This document shows positions 31,343-38,415 of a stretch of 38,415 nucleotides of DNA, piece after piece (position 1 is the first letter of the stretch; the number at the start of each line of letters is the position of its first letter). Origin of the DNA: JAGMES01 sp023128035 (GTDB lineage: Bacteria; Bacillota; Halanaerobiia; DY22613); assembly GCA_030627905.1 (NCBI GenBank), contig DAOVRZ010000050.1, positions 1-38,415 on the forward strand. The letters are read 5' to 3'. Below the pieces are notes generated by a model. It did no database searches. It was not told the DNA's origin and saw only the letters and a list, made by a program, of their open reading frames with translations. The translations under genes and the position numbers were made by a program.

Positions 31343-33016
31343 ATGGCTAAAGAGATTATAGTCAATGTAGAGAGTAAAGAGACGAGAATTGCTGTTTTAG
31401 AAGATAGACATTTAGATGAAATTTATTACGATAGGGAAGACAATTCCCGAATTGTTGGTAATATATATAAAGGTCGAGTTGCCGACGTTTTACCTGGAAT
31501 GCAAGCTGCTTTTGTGGATATCGGTTTGGACAAAAATGTTTTCCTTCATGTAAGTGATGCCCTTTCATTATTAGATAAAATACCTGAAAAAGAACCTGCA
31601 ATCAATGAAGTGGTTCATCCAGGTCAAGAGATCATGGTACAGATAGTTAAAGAATCTCTCGGAGGTAAAGGTGCTAGGGCCACCTGTGACATTACTTTAC
31701 CAGGTCGATATTTGGTTTTAATGATCAAAGTTGATCATATCGGAATATCACGCCGGATTGAATCAGATGAAGTGAGAAATCATTTAAAACATCTAGCTGA
31801 AGAGATTTGCCCTTCAGGAATGGGCTTAATTGTTCGAACTGTTGCTGAAGGAATCAGTGATGAAGAAATTAAGGCTGATTTAGATTTTCTCCATAAACTT
31901 TGGGGAACGATCCAGAAACAATATGATAAGAGTTCATTATCTACTCTAGTCCATTCTGACTTGAATTTAGTTCAACGGATGGTACGTGATCTTTTAACTC
32001 CAGAAATTGCGAAGGTCGTTATTGACTCTGAGAAGGATTACAAAGATGTCTTTAAATTAGTTAACATGATTGTTCCTCAATATAAATCAAAAATTTATTT
32101 ATATGACCGTCCAGAACCGATCTTTGACTTTTATGGGCTAGAATATGAAATTGATAAAGCATTACAAAGAAAAGTTTGGTTAGACTGTGGAGGACATATA
32201 GTTTTTGATCCAACAGAAGCATTAACTTCTATTGATGTAAATACAGGTAAATATGTTGGTAAAACTAATTTAAATGATACAGTTTTAAAGACCAACTTAG
32301 AGGCTGTAAAAGAAATTGCGCGTCAATTAAGGCTCAGAGATATTGGTGGAATTATAATTATTGATTTTATTGATATGGAGACCCATGAAGATCAAGAATT
32401 GCTCTTAAAAGTTTTCGAAGAAGAGCTTAAAAAAGATAAAACTCGTTCTACGATTATGGGAATGACTCATTTGGGCTTGGTTGAGATGACTCGCAAAAAA
32501 GTTAAGCAAGGGTTAGAGGAATATTTACAGATTAAGTGTCCTTATTGTAAAGGAAAGGGTAGAATCCTCTCTCAGGAGACTGTATCGTTAAGAGCAGTTA
32601 GAATGATTAAGAGGTTGATGGCAGAGAAAGATTTTGAAGCAGTTCTCCTTGGTGTCCATCCAGATGTAGCTTCTCTACTCATAGGACTAGGAGGTCAAAA
32701 TTTGACTGATTTAGAATCTGAGTTAAAAAAAGAGATCTATATAAAAGGTTGTGGAGATTTTCATCGAGAAGAAATTGAAATCATAAAAGTTGGCAGTAAG
32801 CAGGAAATGGCTTTATTGGCTTTACCAGTGCAAGAAGGTCAAGAATTGATGGTATATGTTGAAGAAACCCATGTAAATAATCCTAATGATGGAATTGCCA
32901 GGATTGATGGTTATGTTCTTGATATTCAAAATGCTGGCAAATTAGTGAATTTTAATGTAAAAATTAAGATAGAAAATGTTTATAGGACTTATGCTCAAGC
33001 ATGTATAATCTCTTGA
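31343..33016 (+). CDS. rng: Ribonuclease E/G family endoribonuclease
   Basis: A 557-residue RNase G/E. It has an N-terminal S1 domain (about residues 35-120, GNIYKGRVADVLPGMQAAFV), then the RNase H-like and DNase I-like catalytic region with DVNTGK and IIIIDFIDME holding the metal-binding Asp residues. The CPYCKGKG motif is the zinc link used for dimer formation. The enzyme cuts single-stranded AU-rich RNA, in rRNA maturation and mRNA turnover. It lacks the long C-terminal degradosome scaffold of E. coli RNase E. A GGGAGA site precedes the ATG at 31343. Confidence 0.93.
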   Translation: MAKEIIVNVESKETRIAVLEDRHLDEIYYDREDNSRIVGNIYKGRVADVLPGMQAAFVDIGLDKNVFLHVSDALSLLDKIPEKEPAINEVVHPGQEIMVQIVKESLGGKGARATCDITLPGRYLVLMIKVDHIGISRRIESDEVRNHLKHLAEEICPSGMGLIVRTVAEGISDEEIKADLDFLHKLWGTIQKQYDKSSLSTLVHSDLNLVQRMVRDLLTPEIAKVVIDSEKDYKDVFKLVNMIVPQYKSKIYLYDRPEPIFDFYGLEYEIDKALQRKVWLDCGGHIVFDPTEALTSIDVNTGKYVGKTNLNDTVLKTNLEAVKEIARQLRLRDIGGIIIIDFIDMETHEDQELLLKVFEEELKKDKTRSTIMGMTHLGLVEMTRKKVKQGLEEYLQIKCPYCKGKGRILSQETVSLRAVRMIKRLMAEKDFEAVLLGVHPDVASLLIGLGGQNLTDLESELKKEIYIKGCGDFHREEIEIIKVGSKQEMALLALPVQEGQELMVYVEETHVNNPNDGIARIDGYVLDIQNAGKLVNFNVKIKIENVYRTYAQACIIS

Positions 33017-33041
33017 CTTAATGGAACTATTATGTTAGAAT
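33013..33041 (+). promoter_or_regulatory. Promoter of the rplU-prp-rpmA operon
   Basis: TTGACT (33013-33018) and TAGAAT (33036-33041) are 17 bases apart. The -35 box overlaps the rng stop codon. It gives the ribosomal protein genes their own transcript in addition to read-through from rng. Confidence 0.65.
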
Positions 33042-33047
33042 AAATTG

Positions 33048-33185
33048 TTGTAGGCGGCGAAAATAAATATGCACATTATGTGCGCGCTCTCTACGCCGAA
33101 ACCGCTCTGGACGGGCTAACTTTAAAGAGTTAAAAAATGTTCTTGATGAGCTGCCTGGTTTTTGGCGAGTCTGAGGTTAAGGAGG
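33048..33185 (+). promoter_or_regulatory. Structured rplU 5' leader, possible L21 leader
   Basis: Between the promoter and rplU lie about 140 transcribed bases with GC-richer, hairpin-forming blocks. A GCACAT/ATGTGC stem lies near 33073-33085, GGCG/CGCC elements flank it, and CCG/CGG pairs lie near 33108-33118. Firmicutes commonly carry an L21 leader RNA here that mediates feedback by L21. I assign it by position and structure, not by a covariance search. Confidence 0.45.
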
Positions 33186-33193
33186 TGGAGTTT

Positions 33194-33505
33194 ATGTACG
33201 CGATTATCAAGACTGGTGGTAAGCAATATCGTGTTGAAGAAGGTCTGGTCATTAAGGTCGAGAAACTAAACGTAGAAGTTGGTTCTAATGTAGAATTCAA
33301 TGAAATCATGATGGTTTCTACTGATAATGATTTGAAGGTTGGTACGCCAATCGTAGAAGGCGCTAAAGTTACTGGTAAAGTACTGGCACAAGATAAAGCT
33401 AAGAAGATTATTGTCTTTAAGTTTAAGGCTAAGAAGCGCTATAGAGTTAAAACTGGTCATCGTCAACCATACACAAAAGTTTTGGTTGAGAAAATTGAGG
33501 CTTAA
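33194..33505 (+). CDS. rplU: 50S ribosomal protein L21
   Basis: A 103-residue protein of exactly the usual length, with MYAIIKTGGKQYRVEEG at the N-terminus and KRYRVKTGHRQPYTKV near the end. It binds 23S rRNA. The start at 33194 has AAGGAGGTGG before it; the longer frame from 33137 is leader sequence. Confidence 0.97.
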   Translation: MYAIIKTGGKQYRVEEGLVIKVEKLNVEVGSNVEFNEIMMVSTDNDLKVGTPIVEGAKVTGKVLAQDKAKKIIVFKFKAKKRYRVKTGHRQPYTKVLVEKIEA

Positions 33506-33507
33506 TT

Positions 33508-33849
33508 ATGGTTAATATTAAAATTTATCGTAATCAATGTAGACAAGTTTCTAAGTTCTATGCTGATGGTCATTCTAACGCTGATGAATTCGGTTTTGAT
33601 ATAGTTTGTGCAGCTATTTCTGCAGTGATGCAGACGGCTTTATATGGATTAGGTGAGTATCTTGATCTTGAAAATCGGATGACTTACAGTATAGATGAGG
33701 ATGGTTGGCTTTACTGTGAACTACCTCATGATCTATCAGTTGAGGAGCGGAACATGGTTGATGTAATTATTGAAACAATGATTATTGGACTTAAGAATAT
33801 CGAAAAAGAATATATAGATTGCATTTTAGTTGAAGAGGAGGTGGAATAA
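33508..33849 (+). CDS. prp: Ribosomal-processing cysteine protease Prp
   Basis: A 113-residue YsxB/Prp protease. GHSNADEFGFDIVCAAIS contains the catalytic His (residue 22) and Cys (34). In Firmicutes it removes an N-terminal extension from ribosomal protein L27, which blocks the peptidyl transferase centre if kept. The L27 encoded by the next gene has that extension, so the pair is functionally coherent. It begins two bases after rplU and abuts rpmA. Confidence 0.94.
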   Translation: MVNIKIYRNQCRQVSKFYADGHSNADEFGFDIVCAAISAVMQTALYGLGEYLDLENRMTYSIDEDGWLYCELPHDLSVEERNMVDVIIETMIIGLKNIEKEYIDCILVEEEVE

Positions 33850-34158
33850 ATGTTTAAAATGAATCTTCAACTGTTTGCCCATAAAAAAGCGGGTGGTAGT
33901 TCCAGAAACGGCCGTGACAGTGAGTCTAAGCGTCTGGGTTGTAAGCGCTTTGATGGTCAAGTAGTATCTGCTGGTAGCATTTTGGTTCGCCAAAGAGGTA
34001 CAAAAATCCATCCAGGTAACAATGTTGGTCGTGGTGGTGATGATACACTTTTTGCTAAAGCAGAAGGTTATGTTAAGTTTGAAAGAATTGGTAAGAAAAG
34101 GCGTCAGGTTAGCGTTTATCCATATGAAAAATTCCAAGCAATTGTAAATGCTAATTAA
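33850..34158 (+). CDS. rpmA: 50S ribosomal protein L27 with Prp-cleavable N-terminal extension
   Basis: A 102-residue L27. The first nine residues, MFKMNLQLF, match the extension cleaved by Prp, with predicted cleavage before AHKKAGGSS. The remainder has the typical RDSESKRLGCKRFDGQ and RQRGTKIHPGNNVG motifs. L27's exposed N-terminus reaches the peptidyl transferase centre. A GAGGAGGTGG site lies at the end of prp, and a terminator follows. Confidence 0.97.
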   Translation: MFKMNLQLFAHKKAGGSSRNGRDSESKRLGCKRFDGQVVSAGSILVRQRGTKIHPGNNVGRGGDDTLFAKAEGYVKFERIGKKRRQVSVYPYEKFQAIVNAN

Positions 34159-34183
34159 TGATTCTGATTTACATTGATCTCAT

Positions 34184-34216
34184 ACCCAGTGCTGTAATGC
34201 AGCATTGGGTTTTTAT
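34184..34216 (+). terminator. Intrinsic terminator after rpmA
   Basis: ACCCAGTGCTG (34184-34194) pairs with CAGCATTGGGT (34200-34210), with one G-U pair and a five-base loop, followed by TTTTTATTT. It separates the L21/L27 operon from obg. Confidence 0.88.
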
Positions 34217-34281
34217 TTGATAAATAAAATCTCTTTTTGGTTAAACTAAAAAGAGTAGAAGTTGAATAAGAGGTGATAAGT

Positions 34282-35574
34282 ATGTTTGTAGATCGCGCAG
34301 TCATTTATGCTAAAGCTGGAGATGGTGGAGACGGAATGACAAGTTTTCGCCGCGAGAAATATGTTCCTATGGGCGGTCCAAGTGGTGGTGATGGTGGTAA
34401 GGGCGGAGATATTGTAATAAAAGTGGACGAAGGTTTACATACTCTTCTTGATTTTAGATATCGTCGCAAATTTGTTGCTCCAAATGGTACTAAAGGGTTG
34501 ACGAAAAATATGTATGGACGCAAAGGGGACAATTTTATTATTCCTGTACCTCCTGGAACCTTGCTTTATGATAATAATGCAGATCGGCTTTTAGCAGATA
34601 TGACGAAACATGGACAGGAATATATTGCTGCGAAAGGTGGTCGCGGTGGTCGGGGGAATACCAAATTTAGATCAAATAAGGATAAAGCTCCTGCTTTTTC
34701 GGAAAAAGGTGAGCCTGGAGCAGATATAGAGTTACGCTTTGAGTTAAAACTCCTTGCTGACGTGGGTTTAGTAGGCTATCCTAATGTTGGAAAATCAACG
34801 ACTATTTCACGAGTATCTGAGGCAAGACCGAAGATTGCCAATTATCATTTTACTACATTAAAGCCTAACCTTGGTGTAGTTAAAGTAGGAGAATATCAAT
34901 CATTTGTTATGGCTGATATTCCAGGATTGATTGAAGGTGCTCATGAAGGTGTTGGACTGGGCTATGAGTTTTTGCGTCATATAGAAAGAACACGAGTGAT
35001 TTTACATGTACTAGATCTTTCAGGGTCAGAGGGTCGAAATCCTGTGGACGATTATTATAAAATCAATGAAGAGTTGAGAAAATATAATCCTAGATTAGCG
35101 ATGAGAACCCAGATTATTGCAGGAAACAAGATGGATTTACCATCCGCACAAGAGAATCTTGAGCTTTTAAAAGCTGAATTTGGGGATGAAATGGAGATTT
35201 ATCCGATCTCTGCGGTTACTGGAGAAGGGCTAAAACCTTTAATGTATCGATTATCCGAGCTTCTAAAAGAGTTACCCCAACCAATTTTAGTTGAGCCTGA
35301 AGAGGAAGAAGTAGTAATCAGGCCAGATTTTATGGACGAAGAAGAGATGGTAATCACTCGTTCTGATGATGGTGCATACGTAATCAGTGGTAGTAAAGTG
35401 GAAGAGAGGATTGCTAGAACTGATTTTGAGAATCAGGCAGCACTTAAACGATTCTTGCGGATCCTAAAAAATATGGGTTTATATACAAAGTTGAGAAAGA
35501 TGGGAATTAAAGAAAAAAGTATTGTACGGATTGGCCCAATGGAGTTTGAATTTATTGAAGATAGTAGAATTTAG
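34282..35574 (+). CDS. obg: GTPase Obg
   Basis: A 430-residue ribosome-associated GTPase. The Gly-rich OBG fold occupies residues 1-158 (GDGGDGMTSFRREKYVPMGG). The G domain has GYPNVGKST (G1), DIPGLIEGAHEG (G3) and GNKMD (G4). The C-terminal OCT domain (about 350-430) is present, with ALKRFLRILKNMGL. It acts in 50S assembly and stress signalling. The start at 34282 is preferred to the GTG at 34273, with AAGAGGTG upstream. Confidence 0.96.
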   Translation: MFVDRAVIYAKAGDGGDGMTSFRREKYVPMGGPSGGDGGKGGDIVIKVDEGLHTLLDFRYRRKFVAPNGTKGLTKNMYGRKGDNFIIPVPPGTLLYDNNADRLLADMTKHGQEYIAAKGGRGGRGNTKFRSNKDKAPAFSEKGEPGADIELRFELKLLADVGLVGYPNVGKSTTISRVSEARPKIANYHFTTLKPNLGVVKVGEYQSFVMADIPGLIEGAHEGVGLGYEFLRHIERTRVILHVLDLSGSEGRNPVDDYYKINEELRKYNPRLAMRTQIIAGNKMDLPSAQENLELLKAEFGDEMEIYPISAVTGEGLKPLMYRLSELLKELPQPILVEPEEEEVVIRPDFMDEEEMVITRSDDGAYVISGSKVEERIARTDFENQAALKRFLRILKNMGLYTKLRKMGIKEKSIVRIGPMEFEFIEDSRI

Positions 35575-35608
35575 ATATTTTGAAAGACGAACTGAGGTGA
35601 AAAATTAT

Positions 35609-35899
35609 ATGTTGACAAGTAAGCAGAGAGCCTATTTACGGGGTCAGGCGCATTCAATGGATCCGATTTTGCAAGTTGGTAAAGGTGGTATCAGTGATAC
35701 TGTGATTCACCAGGTAAATGATGCTTTAGAAGCGCGGGAAATGTTTAAAGGTAAGGTTTTGAACAATTCTCCTCTAGAAGCTCAAGAAGCGGCTGAGAAG
35801 TTAGCAGAAGCGTGTAGAGCTGAAGTAGTACAAGTGATTGGGAAAAAATTTGTTTTATTTCGCCAGAACCCGAAAGAATCGATTTATAAATTGCCATAA
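35609..35899 (+). CDS. yhbY: YhbY-type CRM-domain RNA-binding protein
   Basis: A 96-residue single CRM domain protein. It has LTSKQRAYLRGQAHSMDPIL at the N-terminus, the VGKGGISD RNA-binding loop, and VVQVIGKKFVLFR near the end. The family associates with pre-50S particles. GAGGTG lies nine bases before ATG 35609. It follows obg as in other Firmicutes; the expected nadD does not follow, and the operon ends in a terminator here. Confidence 0.93.
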   Translation: MLTSKQRAYLRGQAHSMDPILQVGKGGISDTVIHQVNDALEAREMFKGKVLNNSPLEAQEAAEKLAEACRAEVVQVIGKKFVLFRQNPKESIYKLP

Positions 35900-35916
35900 G
35901 GTAAGAAAGTTTGGGA

Positions 35917-35947
35917 GCCCACTTTATAATATGAGTGGGTTTTTTTA
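35917..35947 (+). terminator. Intrinsic terminator after yhbY
   Basis: CCCACT (35918-35923) pairs with AGTGGG (35934-35939) around a ten-base loop, followed by TTTTTTT. Confidence 0.85.
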
Positions 35948-36209
35948 TTACACAACTTTCGCAGTTCAGTGCAAGACTGCGTTTAATGGCATATATAGAA
36001 AAAAAGCTCCTTAAAAAAGTCAGCTCTGCATAGCTTTATATTTTAGAGAAAGCTTAGTTTAGTACTAATACTTTCTGTTGCTAGTTAATTTTGATAATTA
36101 TTTTTCATAAAGCAGGCAGGAAAGTTATAAAAAAAATTGAAAGAATAAAATGACCAAACAAAATAATAAATTAGAGGTGAACTAGGAATATGAATATGAA
36201 GAAGTAGAA
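35948..36209. other. AT-rich gap before the DUF1292 gene
   Basis: No gene or RNA is supported. A GCAGT/ACTGC pair near 35961-35980 forms only a weak hairpin. The region where nadD and rsfS genes often stand in related genomes is empty, which suggests rearrangement. Confidence 0.4.
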
Positions 36210-36443
36210 ATGGAAGTACTTCGCTTAACGCTTGACGATGATATCGAACTGGAGTGTTATGTTTTAGGCATTTTCGAAGTTAGAGATAAGGATTATATTG
36301 CCTTATTACCTGTTGATGATGAGAAAGTGTTGCTTTATGAGTATTGTGAGAATGATGCTGGCCCAGAACTTATCAATATTGAAGATGAAGAGGTTTTTGA
36401 ATTAGTGGTCAAAGCTTTTGAGGAGGTAATAAACTGTAACTAA
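36210..36443 (+). CDS. DUF1292 domain-containing protein
   Basis: A 77-residue acidic protein of the DUF1292/YrzB family, with LRLTLDDDIELECYVLGIFEV and YIALLPVDDEKVLLYEY as signatures. The family is usually encoded near ruvX and alaS; its function is unknown. The start is uncertain. The ATG at 36210 has no good ribosome site, while in-frame codons before it (EYEYEEVE) look like a normal family N-terminus but are cut off by TAG at 36183-36185, two codons after a GTG at 36177. The ancestral start may have been lost. An IS607-type element begins right after its stop. Confidence 0.75.
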   Translation: MEVLRLTLDDDIELECYVLGIFEVRDKDYIALLPVDDEKVLLYEYCENDAGPELINIEDEEVFELVVKAFEEVINCN

Positions 36444-36448
36444 AAGTA

Positions 36449-36484
36449 TTGAAAAATATATACAAGTGTGATAGAATGTATATA
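36449..36484 (+). promoter_or_regulatory. IS607 promoter with overlapping operator; leaderless start
   Basis: TTGAAA (36449-36454), 17 bases, TAGAAT (36472-36477). The ATG of the recombinase is at 36484, where transcription itself should start, so the message is leaderless or nearly so. TATATACA (36457-36464) and TGTATATA (36477-36484) form a perfect inverted repeat over the promoter, a likely binding site for the recombinase's own N-terminal HTH domain. Confidence 0.65.
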
Positions 36485-37137
36485 TGGAAAAGAATTATAA
36501 ACCTAAAGATTTTTCTCAAATGCTGAATGTGTCAGTAAAGACACTTCAAAGATGGGATAACGAAGGAATATTGAAAGCTTACCGAACACCAACAGGAAGG
36601 AGATATTATACTAATAGTCAGTACTTAGAGTATATTGGTGAATCTTTTAGTGAAGAAACTAAAGGTAAGGTAATTATATATTCTAGGGTATCTAGTCGAG
36701 GCCAAAAAGATGATCTAATAAACCAAACCGAATTTTTAAAACAATTTGCTAATGGTAGAGGTATTATTGTAGATGAAGTAATTGAAGAAATAGGAAGTGG
36801 GCTTAATTACAATCGTAAAAAATGGAACAAACTTTTAGATCAAGTACAAAAACATGAGATTAGCAACGTATTAGTCTCACATAAGGATCGTTTTATCCGT
36901 TTTGGCTATGAATGGTTTGAACGCTTCTTAAAAGCCCATGGCACTGAAATAATTGTTGTTAATAATGAAAAACTATCCCCCCAACAAGAGATGGTACAAG
37001 ATTTAATATCTATAATTCATGTATTTTCAGATAGGATTTATGGGTTAAGAAAATACAAAAAACAGTTAAAGGGAGATAGTGAAGTATGCTCAGAGCTTAC
37101 AAAACCGAAATCAAACCAACAGAATATCAAAGAATAA
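36484..37137 (+). CDS. IS607-family serine recombinase (transposase A)
   Basis: A 217-residue protein with an N-terminal MerR-like helix-turn-helix (YKPKDFSQMLNVSVKTLQRW, residues 5-24, with PTGRRYY following). A small serine recombinase domain follows; IIYSRVSSRGQ holds the catalytic Ser, and the family Arg pattern SHKDRFIRFGYEWFE is present. It cuts and joins DNA by serine-linked intermediates. No stop or frameshift is visible and it looks functional. The 3' end overlaps tnpB. Confidence 0.92.
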   Translation: MEKNYKPKDFSQMLNVSVKTLQRWDNEGILKAYRTPTGRRYYTNSQYLEYIGESFSEETKGKVIIYSRVSSRGQKDDLINQTEFLKQFANGRGIIVDEVIEEIGSGLNYNRKKWNKLLDQVQKHEISNVLVSHKDRFIRFGYEWFERFLKAHGTEIIVVNNEKLSPQQEMVQDLISIIHVFSDRIYGLRKYKKQLKGDSEVCSELTKPKSNQQNIKE

Positions 37138-38246
37138 AGATTCATAAAACAATAGGTGTATGCAGATTCCTTTATAATTTATATATTGCAAAGAATAAAG
37201 AACAATATAAAAAAGATAAAACTTTTATAAGTGGATACGATTTTGATAAATGGGTCAATAATGAATTCTCTACGCAAGAAGAATACAAATGAATTAAAGA
37301 AGTATCTTCTAAAGCAAGAAAAAAGGCCATAATGAACGCCGAAAAAGCATTCAAGAGATTTTTTAAAGGTATATCAAACTTCCCCAGGTTCAAAAAGAAG
37401 CGTAACCAGGATGTAAAAGCTTATTTTCCTCTAAACAATAAAACTGACTGGACAGTAGAAAGACATAGAGTAAAAATCCCTACTTTAGGATTTGTAAGGC
37501 TTAAAGAGTACGCTTACATACCAATAAACGCAAAAGTTAAAAGTGGTACTGTATCTTATAAAGCCGGAAGATATTATGTCAGCGTACTTGTAGAAATTCC
37601 TAAACAAAAAGAAGAAGCAAAACAAAAAACTGAAGGTATTGGGATTGATTTGGGATTGAGAAGTTTTGCAATAATTAGTAATGGCTTAGAATTTAAAAAC
37701 ATTAATAAAACTTCAAGAGTTAGAAAGTTAGAGAAGAAATTAAAAAGAGAACAAAAACGTTTAAGTAAAAAATATGAACTCAATAAGAAGGGAGGGAAAT
37801 CTGCCACACCCTACAGAGGTAGGAATATAGATAAACAAAAGCTAAAGGTACAAAAACTTCATCAAAAACTAACATATATTAGACATGATTATATTAACAA
37901 GGTGATTTTTTCATTGGCAAAAACCAAGCCAATGTATATTACTATCGAAGATTTAAATGTTAGAGGAATGATGAAGAATAGACATTTAGCTAAGTCAATT
38001 GCTCAACAGAACTTCTATTATTTTAAAGAAAGATTAGAGCAAAAGGCTACAGAATATGACATTGAATTAAGAACAGTATCTCGTTTTTATCCTTCTAGCA
38101 AAACTTGTTCTAAATGTGGATCGTACAAAAAAGATCTAAAACTAAGTGATAGAGTTTATAAATGTGAGCATTGCGGAGCTGTCATAGATAGAGATTTAAA
38201 TGCTTCGATTAACCTAGCTAAATGCAATGAATATACAGTAGCTTAA
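37086..38246 (+). pseudogene. tnpB: tnpB (RNA-guided nuclease) with one in-frame TGA
   Basis: Read through the TGA at 37290-37292 this is a 386-residue TnpB. Codon 69 is the stop, in the family stretch QEEYxW-IKEVSSKA where relatives have Trp, so a TGG-to-TGA change is the simplest cause. The rest is intact: GIDLGLRS (RuvC Asp about residue 188), ITIEDLNVRGM (Glu about 288), the CSKCG/CEHCG zinc ribbon, and DRDLNAS (third RuvC Asp). TnpB is an omega-RNA-guided DNA endonuclease and ancestor of Cas12. Restart at ATG 37332 would lose the N-terminal wedge domain strand and is unlikely to give an active enzyme. Confidence 0.88.
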
Positions 38247-38270
38247 ATAAAAAAAGTCTGTATATGTGTA

Positions 38271-38299
38271 CCGATAGCTCGCGTATCTACGCGGGTCGG
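38271..38299 (+). ncRNA. Hairpin in the presumed omega-RNA 3' region of the IS607 element
   Basis: An eight-bp stem (38278-38285 with 38288-38295, containing CGCGTA/TACGCG and a two-base loop) is extended by CCGA/TCGG across a three-base bulge. It lies 25 bases after tnpB, where the omega-RNA scaffold is encoded in TnpB elements. It is the most GC-rich piece of an otherwise AT-rich element. The RNA's ends and guide cannot be set from this copy alone. Confidence 0.5.
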
Positions 38300-38415
38300 G
38301 AATTTACGCCCTTGGAGTGTTATAGCAAACAAAAGTAGCCTTTAAAAGGTGAAATTGGACACTAAGAACAGGGAAAAATCTTGATATAGACGTTTGTCTA
38401 TGTTTTAAGTGGCAG

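Larger units (their letters stand above)
36444..38300 (+). mobile_element. IS607-type insertion element (serine recombinase plus TnpB)
   Basis: The element consists of a MerR-HTH serine recombinase gene overlapping a tnpB gene by 52 bases, followed by a GC-rich hairpin of the omega-RNA region. This is the standard IS607 layout. The left end lies just after the DUF1292 stop. The right end was not resolved and may reach beyond 38300. IS607 elements lack terminal inverted repeats and insert with little target specificity, so the limits are approximate. Confidence 0.75.

Noticed and set aside
33137..33193. N-terminal extension of L21 encoded upstream of 33194
   Set aside because: The usual L21 begins MYAIIKTGGKQY, with an excellent ribosome site; the upstream part is transcribed leader.
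37290..37292. TGA in tnpB read as selenocysteine or as Trp by a variant code
   Set aside because: No SECIS-like hairpin directly follows, many genes in this window end in TGA, and relatives carry ordinary Trp at this site.

Overview
The window reads as a low-GC, anaerobic member of the Firmicutes (Clostridia/Halanaerobiia type). The evidence is strong AGGAGG-type ribosome binding sites, a complete Rnf ferredoxin:NAD+ complex, iron-sulfur P-loop ATPases, and the classical Firmicutes block maf-radC-mreBCD-mrdA-minCDE-rodA ... rng-rplU-prp-rpmA-obg. I cannot name the species from sequence alone.

Layout. 1-601: tail of an IS1182-like transposase running off the left edge. 831-2111: a MccF-like S66 peptidase and a convergent 71-codon orphan gene whose last codons lie inside its own terminator. 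2382-5902: a tightly packed Fe-S/NifX cluster (DUF5320, NifX-like protein, two ferredoxin-domain ATPases, then an Mrp/NBP35 ATPase) behind a strong promoter with a symmetrical operator. 6279-11482: rnfCDGEAB, with an IS605-end-like palindrome between rnfA and rnfB. 11561-14186: a candidate peptide-modification cassette with a 35-codon gene not long enough for routine gene calling, a radical SAM/SPASM enzyme, and a divergent MFS transporter. 14241-17654: a UbiE-type methyltransferase, a collapsed hemA/hemD remnant and an intact hemL. 17951-28535: maf, radC, the Rod and Min systems, and a SpoIVFA/SpoIVFB-like pair. 28647-35899: the TIGR03960/TIGR03936 pair, rng, ribosomal proteins L21 and L27 with the L27 protease Prp, obg and yhbY. 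36210-38300: a DUF1292 gene followed by an IS607-type element whose tnpB carries one in-frame stop.

How it fits together. The Rnf genes encode an ion-pumping ferredoxin:NAD+ oxidoreductase. The preceding ATPases are expected to help assemble or carry Fe-S clusters. The mre/mrd/rod and min genes control cell shape and the division site. The tetrapyrrole locus has lost most of its genes by two deletions and a frameshift, which suggests that the cell no longer makes heme from this locus.

The most promising undescribed item is the radical SAM/SPASM gene with the 35-residue, Cys-free, Trp/Tyr/Asp-rich peptide directly upstream. That peptide gene is bracketed by an 11-bp perfect inverted repeat. 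Also notable is a family of about 123-128-bp imperfect palindromes at three intergenic sites plus one half copy. Their central stems differ in sequence but stay self-complementary in the better copies.
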